Assembly (NCBI GenBank): GCA_965208965.1
Contig: OZ242384.1
Coordinates: 3,968,001 to 4,032,000 of the forward strand
Direction: 5' to 3'
DNA: 64,000 nt
Origin: Bin5 sp965208965
GTDB lineage: Bacteria > Chloroflexota > Anaerolineae > Caldilineales > Caldilineaceae
Part shown: positions 18,839-27,569 of the stretch, piece by piece
How positions within the stretch are numbered: the stretch's first letter is position 1
Layout of the letters: each line of letters begins with the position of its first letter
The notes under the pieces: generated by a model
What the model saw: the letters and a program-made list of their open reading frames with translations, nothing else
What the model was told of the DNA's origin: nothing
Databases searched by the model: none
Made by a program: the position numbers and the translations under genes

Positions 18839-19444
18839 CTAAGGATCCGACCAGGTGTCAGGCAGCAGGCCTGAGGCCATTGCCTGCTCGATAACGGCGG
18901 CAACGGCTTCCCCCAGAGCGTCGGAGCTGTTGGCAACAGGTCTCATGCGGTCTACAACCTGCTCGCTCGTCACTCGGTTCTCGCGCCATATTATGCCGCC
19001 CGAATGGTAGTTGTGGAGTAGTGGCATGAGGCGGTCCAGCGCAAGGGCAAACCTGGATTCCGGGGTTTGCTGGTCTTCGTACTCTTCCCACAGTCCGCTC
19101 AACTCTTTCGCCTGATCAACCGGGAGCAATCCGAAGATGCGCCGTGCGGCCTTTCGCTCCCTCTCGTCCTTGCCGGCGTGGCCGTCCGGATCGTAGGCGT
19201 AGGTGTCGCCGGCGTCGATCTCCACGACATCGTGGACGAGAACCAGTTTGAGTGTATGCAAAGGGTCTACGGGCTCGTTGGCGTGTTCGGCCAGCACAAG
19301 CGCCATCATAGCCAGATGCCAGGAATGTTCGGCGGAGTTCTCGCGGCGGTGGCCGTCCAGAAGAAGTGAACGGCGCAGGATCCCCTTCAGATTGTCAATT
19401 TCGAGAATGAATTGCAGTTGGCGAGAAAGTCGTTCGTTCGTCAT
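18839..19444 (-). CDS. HD-domain phosphohydrolase, YfbR/HDDC2-like
   Basis: 201 residues. The HD metal motif is complete: REN-SAEHSWHLA near 35-45 gives the first His and LVHDVVEIDAGD near 70-81 gives the HD pair plus the downstream acidic residues, with ALDRLMPLLHNY near 136 supplying the last Asp. This layout matches the YfbR group of 5-prime deoxynucleotidases. Its ATG overlaps the stop of the CHAD gene by four bases (ATGA at 19441-19444), so it is the second gene of that pair. Confidence 0.8.
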   Translation of the reverse strand: MTNERLSRQLQFILEIDNLKGILRRSLLLDGHRRENSAEHSWHLAMMALVLAEHANEPVDPLHTLKLVLVHDVVEIDAGDTYAYDPDGHAGKDERERKAARRIFGLLPVDQAKELSGLWEEYEDQQTPESRFALALDRLMPLLHNYHSGGIIWRENRVTSEQVVDRMRPVANSSDALGEAVAAVIEQAMASGLLPDTWSDP

Positions 19445-20385
19445 CGTTCTCCCCGGCCAGTATAACCGTGTGGGAGAAAATGGGTGTGGGGTCGGTAAGC
19501 CAGCCAGTATCCTTCAATGCGGTCGACAAAGCGACCGGCGCTCTCCACGTAAATCCTTTGCGCCAGGGGGATCGCGGCACGCCGCAGCCGTTCTCGCTCC
19601 CGCGACGCGACACTAACAAGCTGTTTGGCGCCCTCATGGTCAGTGTCAATCATCGACTTTACAACAGGCGTCTCCAACAAAACGGCCAAGTCATGCTCTT
19701 CGCCAAGCCTGTCTGCAAGACGGTCGCAGTCCCGCACCAGGACCCTAATCTGCCCCGGCCAGAGTGGCAGCAAGACCTGGAGGTGATGCCACAGATACTT
19801 GACCCGTTTGCGCCAGGCATGGAACTTTTCCGTCGTGGGCTGAGCAAAGGCGGCAGCCCTCTCAGCACGGCCGCGACCGTAGATCCTCCTCAGACCGTAA
19901 CTGAAAAGAGAAAACTCGGTCTCATAGAATCTCCAGTCGTTTGCTCGAGGTTTTGCTTCCTGCAAAGTATGAAAGAGCGACTCCTGCCGCTGCGCGTCGC
20001 GCGTAAACTCGTTGAGGACAGCCCGGTGTTCAGTTACCATCCGTTCCCGAAGGCGCAGAAAGGACTCGTCAGCCAGTTGCTCAACATAGCGTTTTCGGAT
20101 CAAGTCCAGGGTTTCGATGTAAACGGCGCTATCCCGAACAGGAGAAAGCTGTCGGCCCAAGTCGCGGAAGAACTGGTTTTCGGAAACGTAAGTCTCGGCC
20201 GGCAGTGCGCCGCGAGTCAGCCGCAGTAACGCTCTAATCCTTTTGAAATGCTTGCGGGCTTCGTGGATGCCTTCATTCAGGTCGTCCTTGCGCTGGAGCT
20301 GGGCAATGGCGCCGTCAATCTGTTCGGCGGCGATTCTTCGCAGCGAATCCGACGGAGCTTCTTCCGGCACGAGAGTGAAATTCAT
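19441..20385 (-). CDS. CHAD domain protein
   Basis: 314 residues from ATG 20385. The CHAD (conserved histidine alpha-helical) signature is repeated: GIHEARKHFKRIRALLRLTRG near 40-60 and KFHAWRKRVKYLWHHLQVL near 193-211. The many Arg/Lys/His residues fit the known ability of CHAD proteins to bind polyphosphate; the PPK1-like gene lies nearby on the same strand. The frame runs to 20502, but that start would overlap the nucleoside hydrolase gene by 79 bases. No clear ribosome binding site precedes 20385, so the start is open. Confidence 0.8.
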   Translation of the reverse strand: MNFTLVPEEAPSDSLRRIAAEQIDGAIAQLQRKDDLNEGIHEARKHFKRIRALLRLTRGALPAETYVSENQFFRDLGRQLSPVRDSAVYIETLDLIRKRYVEQLADESFLRLRERMVTEHRAVLNEFTRDAQRQESLFHTLQEAKPRANDWRFYETEFSLFSYGLRRIYGRGRAERAAAFAQPTTEKFHAWRKRVKYLWHHLQVLLPLWPGQIRVLVRDCDRLADRLGEEHDLAVLLETPVVKSMIDTDHEGAKQLVSVASRERERLRRAAIPLAQRIYVESAGRFVDRIEGYWLAYRPHTHFLPHGYTGRGER

Positions 20386-20423
20386 CGAGGAGTACCCGAC
20401 AGGAGGATACGCTGGTTCACCGA

Positions 20424-21362
20424 TCAGGAGGGTGAGGCAGCCTTGTCCAACTTCAAAAAGAGGTCGCGAAAAATGCCATCGCGGTCGACGTGGCGGGCAC
20501 AAGATACGCGATGGCGACTCTCATCAAAGGCCCAGGTAATTGAATCGGTCAGGCGTGGCGCGCTGACAACATCCATTTGTGCCCATTCAGGATTGACCAG
20601 CCATCCCATTGGCGCAAGATCCCAGATCTGCTTCGAATAAGCAAAATGATCGGTACTGTATTCGCTGTAAACCTGGAACAGGTAGTCGCCGACGGCGCCC
20701 TTGCCCTGAACGTGCTCGGCCATCTCAGGCTTCGTGGTATGCAGATGGGAGACGACCCCCATACACGGGAAGAGCACGAGGGGAACGCCGCAGTCCAAGA
20801 CGACCTTGCTCGCGGCAGGATCCTGCCGCAGATTGAACTCACGAGTGTTAGGCCAGTGGAGTGCATGCCCACCCAGCCAGACCAGGACAATTCGACGGCG
20901 GATTTCAGGCGCCAGCAACAGGGCTGAGGCAACATTCTTGATTGCGCCGATGGCGACGACGTAGAGCGGATCATCGGGAGGGGAGGCCAAGGCCCGTTCG
21001 ATAAGATCGGCGGTTGCTTCGCTCTCAACAGGCACATCTTCACTCGGCACCCACGTCGTTGACCCTCGCTTCACGAACTGTTCCTTCGTCGCGTCTACCG
21101 CCGGCAAACGTTTCAGCAGGCGGTGGATCTCCTCGAAGCTCTTTTCCATCCCGTCTCCCGGACCGGTGGAACGGCTATTGTGAAAGGGAGCCGCGTGGAG
21201 GGCCTCCACTTTAACGCGTTCCGGAGACAGCAGTGCGTAGACAACGGCGAACTGATCATCGATCTCGTTATATGTATCGGTGTCCAGCACGATTCGCACC
21301 GGCCCTGAGGGGGGCTGGAGTCGGTCCAATAGGAACTGACGATCAAGGGGCGGAAAACGCAT
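20424..21362 (-). CDS. Inosine-uridine-type nucleoside hydrolase
   Basis: 312 residues. The N-terminal Asp cluster DTDTYNEIDDQFA at 27-39 is the Ca-binding signature of the IUNH family, which splits nucleosides into base and ribose. VVAIGAIKNVASALLLAPE near 137 and VLFPCMGVVSHLH near 196 fit the family core. It is the first gene past the CHAD/HD pair on this strand and could be co-transcribed with it (38-base gap). Specificity cannot be read from the sequence. Confidence 0.85.
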   Translation of the reverse strand: MRFPPLDRQFLLDRLQPPSGPVRIVLDTDTYNEIDDQFAVVYALLSPERVKVEALHAAPFHNSRSTGPGDGMEKSFEEIHRLLKRLPAVDATKEQFVKRGSTTWVPSEDVPVESEATADLIERALASPPDDPLYVVAIGAIKNVASALLLAPEIRRRIVLVWLGGHALHWPNTREFNLRQDPAASKVVLDCGVPLVLFPCMGVVSHLHTTKPEMAEHVQGKGAVGDYLFQVYSEYSTDHFAYSKQIWDLAPMGWLVNPEWAQMDVVSAPRLTDSITWAFDESRHRVSCARHVDRDGIFRDLFLKLDKAASPS

Positions 21363-21433
21363 GGGCCCTGGTAAGATGGTGAAAGAAGCAGGCTGTTGTC
21401 CCGGATCCGACCCTGTTCAGATTCGACGTTACG

Positions 21434-22411
21434 CTACGCGGCGAGACGGTTGACCATTTCGAGCATCGCGGTCATGTAACCGATCGCGTATGCCCGCCCG
21501 CGGTGTCCCCAGGCCGAGTCATCAACCATCGCGGGCACGTGGTCTGTAATCATGAAACCGGTGAATCCCACCTCCTTCAGTGTTTTCATCACATCGAAAG
21601 GATCAACGTTTCCTTCGTTGATGAAGCATTCATTGAAGTTGGGAACCGTACCCTGAACATCGCGAAAATGGACATAGATTATGCGCCCTCTACCGCCGAA
21701 GTGGCGGATGGCTTCAATGACATAGTCATGCCCGTCCATTTCAGACCAGCAGCCCATGCAGAAGTCAAGACCGTGATTGGGGCTGTCGAAACGGTCTATC
21801 GCTCGTTTGAAGCCTTCGAAATTGCGGAAAATACGGGCAACGCCGCCGAGCGACTCAACAGGAGGGTCGTCGGGGTGCAGAGCCAGAGTAACGCCAGCCT
21901 CTTCGGCCACCGGCAGAAGCCGCTCCAGGTAATACTCGTAGTTTGCCCACATTTCGTCGGCGTCGTAGACCCTACCGTGCGTCAATTCACCCGGATCATG
22001 CTCGGCAAGATTGAAGCGCGTCCCCCGCGCGCCACCCCGTAGAACTGCTGGTTCCGGTGTGCGCCAGACTGAATTGGGCATCCAATGGTAACCGAGAATC
22101 GGAATGCCTGCCCGCCCCATATTCCGAACAGTCGTCTGCATATGCGCGATCTGTTCGTCCCTCCCCGGCAGCCCCAGCATCGCCTTGTCATAGAAGGAGA
22201 CAGGAACGTTCTCCAGGCAGATCAACTTCAGTCCGGCGGCCGCAGCGCGGTCCGCAGCTGCCTTCAGATCATCGTACTCCCATTGCTTTTCGCCTGGGAG
22301 TTTCGGTGTGTTCATCAGAAAATCGTCGGCGCCAAGCTGCTTGATGAAGTCCAGCTTTTCATCGGTCAGTTCATTGAACTGACCTAAGCCTATCCGCATT
22401 TGACTTGACAT
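21434..22411 (-). CDS. Mannonate dehydratase family TIM-barrel protein
   Basis: 325 residues from ATG 22411, chosen because AAGGAG lies a few bases upstream and the conserved domain begins at once (MRIGLGQFNELTDEKLDFIKQ). The frame is open to 22492. The UxuA-type features include ICLENVPV near 68, GYHWMPNSVWR near 107, LALHPDDPP near 175, CMGCWSEM near 218 and YVHFRDVQG near 245, which supply the metal-binding Cys and His residues. UxuA converts D-mannonate to 2-keto-3-deoxygluconate in hexuronate breakdown. Substrate is inferred from family. Confidence 0.8.
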   Translation of the reverse strand: MSSQMRIGLGQFNELTDEKLDFIKQLGADDFLMNTPKLPGEKQWEYDDLKAAADRAAAAGLKLICLENVPVSFYDKAMLGLPGRDEQIAHMQTTVRNMGRAGIPILGYHWMPNSVWRTPEPAVLRGGARGTRFNLAEHDPGELTHGRVYDADEMWANYEYYLERLLPVAEEAGVTLALHPDDPPVESLGGVARIFRNFEGFKRAIDRFDSPNHGLDFCMGCWSEMDGHDYVIEAIRHFGGRGRIIYVHFRDVQGTVPNFNECFINEGNVDPFDVMKTLKEVGFTGFMITDHVPAMVDDSAWGHRGRAYAIGYMTAMLEMVNRLAA

Positions 22412-22550
22412 GGCAATGCTCCTTGCTTCGAGACTGCATGGGGCCGGGCAAAAGGATGCCGCGATTGAATCCGGGATGTCATGTGCTGCCAAGCAGCACT
22501 CTTTCTCGATCTCAACACTGCTACTGGCGCGGGTATTTTCAGCAGGAAGG

Positions 22551-23465
22551 TCACGCAGGAACCGGCCGCGAGAGACGGGCCAGCAGTTGCGCCTGCTGCT
22601 CTCCAGTCAAGTCGACAAGCGGCGGGCGTACCCGACTCCAATCCGGTCTCCCGGTCTGATCCGCGACGATTACCTTTAGCGACGCGATCATATTGAAACC
22701 GGACTCAAGGATGGCATCGCGGACCCAATTCGTGCGATTCTGGCGGTCATCGGCATCGTCTGCAGTCCAATTGTCATACAGATCGCGAATGACATGGGGC
22801 AGCACGTTTGCCATACCTGAAATGCAACCTCCGCCGCCTCCTTGCATGTTTTTCAATAACAATGCCTCGGTACCGCAAAAGACAGCGAAGCCAGGATGAT
22901 GCGCCGCCACGTCGTGCAGCCCTTGCAGCGTGTCTACGTCGCCGGAGCTGTCCTTCACCCCGGCAGCCTGGCCGGGATACGCTTGCGCCAGGCGAGACAG
23001 CAGCGACGTGCTGAGCGGGATGCCGCTCACTTGCGGGATGTGATAGAAGTAGAGGCGGAGCCGATCGTCATTTACGCGATCGAACACTTCGGCGAGAGAG
23101 CGGAACAGACCTTCATCGGAAACATTAGGGTAATAGAAGGGAGGCAAGGTCAAGGCGCCATGGCAACCGGAGCGCACAACATGCCGAGTCAGCTCAGCGG
23201 CCTCGACGACAGATGCGGCGCCGCTGCCTATCACCAGCCTCTCCGGCGCAACGCCGGACTCGATCACCGCATCGACGGCGGCCATGCGCTCGCCCGCCGA
23301 GAACGAAGTCGCCTCACTATTTGTTCCGAACAGAACGAGCCCGTGGCAACCTCCCTCCAACAGACGCTGGCAAAACTCTGTATACGCAGGGAGGTCGATG
23401 GAGAGGTCAGCGCGAATTGGCGTCAGGGTGGGAGCAAATACGCCGCGCAGTGAGAGTTCTGTCAT
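22551..23465 (-). CDS. Dihydrodipicolinate synthase/N-acetylneuraminate lyase family aldolase
   Basis: 304 residues from ATG 23465, which follows AAAGAGG; an upstream ATG at 23492 is also in frame. The class I aldolase features are LFGTNSEATSFS near 42-53, the Tyr in YFYHIPQVSG near 137 and the Schiff-base Lys in AGVKDSSGD near 168. Next to a mannonate-dehydratase-like gene, a role as a keto-deoxy sugar acid aldolase is more plausible than lysine biosynthesis, but this is inference. Confidence 0.8.
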   Translation of the reverse strand: MTELSLRGVFAPTLTPIRADLSIDLPAYTEFCQRLLEGGCHGLVLFGTNSEATSFSAGERMAAVDAVIESGVAPERLVIGSGAASVVEAAELTRHVVRSGCHGALTLPPFYYPNVSDEGLFRSLAEVFDRVNDDRLRLYFYHIPQVSGIPLSTSLLSRLAQAYPGQAAGVKDSSGDVDTLQGLHDVAAHHPGFAVFCGTEALLLKNMQGGGGGCISGMANVLPHVIRDLYDNWTADDADDRQNRTNWVRDAILESGFNMIASLKVIVADQTGRPDWSRVRPPLVDLTGEQQAQLLARLSRPVPA

Positions 23466-23799
23466 GACCTCTTTCCCTTTTCGGTTTGGCAATCGAAGAC
23501 GGCCGGTTCTGTCATTGAATGGGCTGGGCTACATGTTACGACCGCCAGGCAGGCATTGTCAAATGGTTACAGACGGGGAGGCGCAAGTAGTTGCACCGGA
23601 ATGTCCACTTACGAGCAGGGCATGCTGCTGAAGGTTCCGCGTCATCAGAAGCTGGTGTCGTCGATGTTTCAATGGCAATGCACTCCTATGTCGTACAACC
23701 GCCACTGCAGATCATCGCGCCAGAATCTAGCATTCAGTTGAAAGAGATCGTAGACTGAGTACTGAACTCATACATTCTCATTGTCACAAGGAGAGACCG
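23466..23799. other. Intergenic region between divergent genes
   Basis: About 330 bases separating the divergent aldolase and DUF899 genes. Both promoters must lie here, but I see no strong -35/-10 pair. An AGGAG ribosome binding site (near 23790) precedes the DUF899 ATG. No gene is recognised. Confidence 0.5.
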
Positions 23800-24402
23800 A
23801 TGTCCAACAACGACACACGACTCGACAAAGAACTCGAAGCCGCCTATCTGGAGCTCGATAAGGCCCGGAAGAATCTGGCCGAACTGCGCAGGAAGCTTCC
23901 CCACGAGGCCGTTGAAGATTACCAGCTTCAGGGCCCGAACGGCCCTGTAAGCCTGTCAACACTCTTTGGTGACAAGGAAGACCTTATTCTCGTCCACAAC
24001 ATGGGCTCTGGCTGCACCTACTGCACTTTGTGGGCCGACAACTTCAACGGCGTCGCCCACCACCTGCAGGACCGCGCCGCCTTTGTGCTCGTCTCGCCCG
24101 ACAGCCCTGCCGACCAGCAGGAGTTCGCGCGTGGACGGGGCTGGCGCTTCCCGCTCTACTCCGCTCAAGGATCCTCTTTTACCGCCGACATGGGCTTTCA
24201 GAGCACTGGAGGCGGCTTCATGTCCGGCTACCAGCCGGGCGTCTCGGTTTTCCGCAAGAACGACGACGGCAGCATAACGCGCGTAGCTAAAGATCACTTC
24301 GGCCCCGGAGACTTTTACTGCGGCGCCTGGCACCTGTTCGACCTGCTTCCGGACGGCCCGGACGGCTGGAATCCGCAGTTTGAATACCCCGACCAGGAAT
24401 AA
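23800..24402 (+). CDS. DUF899 family thioredoxin-like protein
   Basis: 200 residues. A helical N-terminus (LDKELEAAYLELDKARKNLA) precedes a thioredoxin-like domain with GCTYCTLWADN at 71-81, a CxxC motif in the active-site position. LVSPDSPADQQEFARGRGWRFPLYS near 98-123 and DFYCGAWHLFDLLPDG near 170 are typical of DUF899. The family is uncharacterised and presumed to be redox-active. An AGGAG ribosome binding site precedes the ATG. It appears monocistronic, with a hairpin 17 bases after the stop. Confidence 0.8.
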   Translation: MSNNDTRLDKELEAAYLELDKARKNLAELRRKLPHEAVEDYQLQGPNGPVSLSTLFGDKEDLILVHNMGSGCTYCTLWADNFNGVAHHLQDRAAFVLVSPDSPADQQEFARGRGWRFPLYSAQGSSFTADMGFQSTGGGFMSGYQPGVSVFRKNDDGSITRVAKDHFGPGDFYCGAWHLFDLLPDGPDGWNPQFEYPDQE

Positions 24403-24418
24403 CCAGCCCAGGCCAAAA

Positions 24419-24444
24419 GGCGGCGCAATCCGGACAGCGCCGCC
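24419..24444 (+). terminator. GC-rich hairpin after the DUF899 gene
   Basis: GGCGGCGC (24419-24426) and GCGCCGCC (24437-24444) form a perfect 8-bp stem with a 10-base loop. Only a weak T-rich stretch follows on the plus strand, so termination strength is uncertain. Confidence 0.5.
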
Positions 24445-25053
24445 TATTGCGCCCAGGCGCCAAGTAAGGGATCAAAATCACGATGGTCCCCGTCAGGGAC
24501 GATGCCTTTCTGAAAAGCGAAGAGTGCAATGTGACGCGGTTCTACGGGCCCAGTTGAACGCGGCTCAGGTATGCGGGTTGTGAATCCCGGTTCCTCCCTC
24601 TTCAATACAGACACCATCCTCCTCCACCGAATACCGCTGATTGCAGTGCAATAGACATTTGCAAGACAGGTTTCCCTCCTGTCGCCTGAGCCGCTGCCCG
24701 GCCCGATTGGGCCTTGGCCGGTTGGCAAAGACACTGGTGTTATTCACTTGGCATTTTCGATGTTTGCAAATGATACCCAAATTTGGGCATAATACGCAGA
24801 TTCCCTGGAAGGCGTCCTCATTGCGGTGAATCTCACCGGCGACGATTTCGGCAACTGTCCTCACAAGTAAGATGGAGGAAACCTGAAAGTACAAGGAGGA
24901 ACCGGCAGGGTATCCATTCTACATCTATGGACGTTTCAGAAAGCAGGAAACCGGAAAGTCCCAGTTGACCAGATTGCGACGAGTTTGCTCGGTCTTTTGA
25001 ACAGCTCTCAATGGCGCCAGCCATAGACGCTAATCCGGACCACACCAACGGCG
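24445..25053. other. Long leader or intergenic region before the ATP-grasp operon
   Basis: About 600 bases without a convincing gene. Cys-rich frames on the minus strand (such as 24565-24894) lack a ribosome binding site and any recognisable motif. The only clear signal is the promoter with palindrome at 24764-24793, which leaves an untranslated leader of about 250 bases. Confidence 0.5.
24764..24793 (+). promoter_or_regulatory. Promoter with a perfect palindrome in its spacer
   Basis: TTGCAA (24764-24769) and CATAAT (24788-24793) are 18 bases apart. The spacer ends in the perfect palindrome CCCAAATTTGGG (24776-24787), which abuts the -10 box and would be an ideal repressor site. It is the best candidate promoter for the ATP-grasp/alpha-E/transglutaminase operon. 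Confidence 0.5.
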
Positions 25054-26547
25054 GTGAACAGCGTGCCATCACAAGACGAGACGGTAAACGAGAGTGCCCT
25101 GAGCCTGTTCAGCAACTATGAATTGGACGGGGCCATCTTCGACGAGATGTTCCAGGAGAACGGACGTCCTCGAGGGTCGTACGAGAAGCTGCTACAGAGT
25201 ATTCTCGAACTGCAGGCCCGCGAACTGACCCAGCGTCAGCAGGCCGCCGATCTCACCTTCCTGAACCGGGGCATAACTTTCACCGTTTACGGCGAAGACT
25301 CCACGATAGAACGAATCTTTCCCTACGACATTTTACCCCGCATTATCAGCGACCAGGAATGGAAAACGATAGAACGCGGCTTGCGTCAGCGCATTCACGC
25401 CATCAACCTCTTCCTTCGGGACGTATACCATGAGGGGCGCATTTTGCAAGAAGGGAAAGTGCCCTTTGACCTGATCTACAGCTGCGTCAACTACCAGCGA
25501 GAAATGCGGGGCGTCAAGGTCGCCAACGATGTCTACACGTCGATAGTCGGGACCGACCTGGTCCGCCTTCCCAGCGGTGAGTTCGCCGTACTGGAGGACA
25601 ACCTGCGCGTTCCCAGCGGCGTCTCCTACATGCTCGCGAACCGCGAAGTCATGACCCAGGTCTTCCCTGGCATGTTCGGCGGCTACGGAATAAGACCCAT
25701 TGGTCACTACGGCCAGGCCCTGTTGGAGCAGTTACAGACGCTCACACCCAAGGGGCGCGATGCGACAATTGTTCTTCTGACTCCCGGAATCTTCAATTCC
25801 GCCTACTTTGAACATACCTTTCTCGCACGCGTGATGGGAATCGAACTGGTCGAGGGCGCCGACCTTCTCATCCATGACGGCTTCGTGTACATGCGAACGA
25901 CGAGCGGCCTGCAACGCGTTGACGTCATCTACCGCCGAATTGATGACGAATACGTTGATCCGCTCCATTTCAAGGTGGATTCCACCCTGGGGGTTCCCGG
26001 CCTGTTCAATGCCTATCGCGCCGGAAACATTACGCTTGCCAACGCAATCGGCACAGGTATTGCGGATGACAAGGCAGTCTACGCATTCGTACCCGAGATG
26101 ATCCGATATTACTTGGGCGAAGAGCCGGTCCTGCAGAACGTCGAGACCTATCTTTGCTTGAGGGACGATGAACGGGACTATGTTCTCGAAAACCTCGACA
26201 AACTGGTTGTGAAGGCTGTTGGCGAGTCCGGCGGGTACGGCATGCTCATCGGTCCTTACAGCACGGCGAAGGAACGGGAAAGTTTTCGGCAGCAGATACA
26301 GGAAAATCCCCGAAACTACATCGCTCAACCCACACTCAGCCTGTCCCGCGCTCCATGTTACATAGACGAGAATGTCGTCTCCCGCCACGTTGACTTGCGC
26401 CCCTTCATTCTCTACGGTGGAGAGCAGGAAAACACGGTGATTGTTCCGGGAGGACTGACTCGCGTAGCCCTGCGCAAGGGTTCGCTGGTCGTCAACTCCT
26501 CCCAAGGAGGGGGCAGCAAGGACACGTGGGTCCTGCAAGAGAACTGA
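25054..26547 (+). CDS. Circularly permuted ATP-grasp protein
   Basis: 497 residues from GTG 25054. LEDNLRVPSGVSYMLANREV near 179-198 is the signature of the circularly permuted ATP-grasp family (COG2308, formerly DUF404/DUF407), and KAVGESGGYGMLIGP near 388-402 looks like its nucleotide-binding loop. Family members are predicted to form amide or peptide bonds on an unknown substrate. It is followed by an alpha-E gene (22-base gap) and a transglutaminase gene, the conserved COG2308-COG2307-COG1305 arrangement found in many bacteria. The start is not fixed, as no strong ribosome binding site is seen. Confidence 0.85.
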   Translation: MNSVPSQDETVNESALSLFSNYELDGAIFDEMFQENGRPRGSYEKLLQSILELQARELTQRQQAADLTFLNRGITFTVYGEDSTIERIFPYDILPRIISDQEWKTIERGLRQRIHAINLFLRDVYHEGRILQEGKVPFDLIYSCVNYQREMRGVKVANDVYTSIVGTDLVRLPSGEFAVLEDNLRVPSGVSYMLANREVMTQVFPGMFGGYGIRPIGHYGQALLEQLQTLTPKGRDATIVLLTPGIFNSAYFEHTFLARVMGIELVEGADLLIHDGFVYMRTTSGLQRVDVIYRRIDDEYVDPLHFKVDSTLGVPGLFNAYRAGNITLANAIGTGIADDKAVYAFVPEMIRYYLGEEPVLQNVETYLCLRDDERDYVLENLDKLVVKAVGESGGYGMLIGPYSTAKERESFRQQIQENPRNYIAQPTLSLSRAPCYIDENVVSRHVDLRPFILYGGEQENTVIVPGGLTRVALRKGSLVVNSSQGGGSKDTWVLQEN

Positions 26548-26569
26548 ACTCAACACAGGAAATGCACCA

Positions 26570-27547
26570 ATGCTTTCGAGATCTGCCGACAACATGTACT
26601 GGATTGGACGGTACATGGAAAGAGCGGAAAACACGATTCGTTTACTCAGGGTCCGCCTGAATTTCATGGTCGGCCAGGCCGCTCAGCATGGCAACGATCG
26701 CGGCTGGCAGCAGTTCTTCGCTGCGCTACGTCAGCCTCCGCCGGCCATGAAGAACGGCGTGGTGGACAGCGAGGCGGCCCTGCAAATGGCTCACAATCTC
26801 ACGTTCGACGCCGAAAACCAGACTTCGATTTCGGGCTGTATCAACCTAGCCAGGTCAAACGCGCGTACAGTACGCTCCCTGCTCAGTAGCCAACTTTGGG
26901 AACACATGAACCGGTTGTACCTGCGTCTGCACTCGTGGCAAGGACACCAGAACTGGCACGATGAACGCGACAACTTCTTTCGCGAACTTGAGAGCAGTGT
27001 CTCACTCTTTCAGGGTTTGGCCTTATCCTCGCTGCTGCACGATGAAGGATGGCTGTTCATTCAGATCGGGGGTCACCTGGAGCGAGTCTTTTCCGTCTGC
27101 TCTCTCCTGCAGGCCCACTTTCTTCACTTTGGCATAGATGGAGGAGAGCAATTGGAGACGGTTGATCCTCTTAATGGAATCGGCGTTCTGCGTGCCTGCA
27201 ACTCCTTCGAATCATACTGCAGGGTATACGACCCAAGGCCGGAAACGCGCCAGGTAACGTCGTTCCTGTTGCTCAACCCATATCTCCCGAACTCGGTACG
27301 CTTCAATGTAGAGCAGATGGCCAACCTTCTGAGGCAGGTGGCCGACGCAACTGAGACGCGCCGGGCGGGTGACCTGGACCGGATTTCAGGCAAGCTTAAG
27401 GCGAACCTGCAGTACAGTCAGATAGAAGATGTAGCTGAAATCGGGGCGCTCCCCTTTATTTCCGCCATCATGGATAGCTGCAATCAAGTTCATGACGCCC
27501 TCTACGACGCTTATTTCAACTATACGGTCGAAGAGGAGTTTTCCTAA
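26570..27547 (+). CDS. Alpha-E domain protein (COG2307, DUF403)
   Basis: 325 residues, all alpha-helical. MLSRSADNMYWIGRYMERAE at 1-20 is the family hallmark. DEGWLFIQIGGHLERV near 161 and FNVEQMANLLRQVADATETR near 245 complete the usual pattern of paired helices. Function is unknown; it always occurs with the circularly permuted ATP-grasp protein and is predicted to be part of the same peptide-like modification or ligation system. Its stop lies 22 bases before the transglutaminase ATG. Confidence 0.85.
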   Translation: MLSRSADNMYWIGRYMERAENTIRLLRVRLNFMVGQAAQHGNDRGWQQFFAALRQPPPAMKNGVVDSEAALQMAHNLTFDAENQTSISGCINLARSNARTVRSLLSSQLWEHMNRLYLRLHSWQGHQNWHDERDNFFRELESSVSLFQGLALSSLLHDEGWLFIQIGGHLERVFSVCSLLQAHFLHFGIDGGEQLETVDPLNGIGVLRACNSFESYCRVYDPRPETRQVTSFLLLNPYLPNSVRFNVEQMANLLRQVADATETRRAGDLDRISGKLKANLQYSQIEDVAEIGALPFISAIMDSCNQVHDALYDAYFNYTVEEEFS

Positions 27548-27569
27548 CGGTCCTACTGTAACCAGGCAA

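Noticed and set aside
24565..24894. Cys-rich minus-strand frame of 109 codons
   Set aside because: No ribosome binding site, no known motif, and it overlaps the best promoter for the plus-strand operon.
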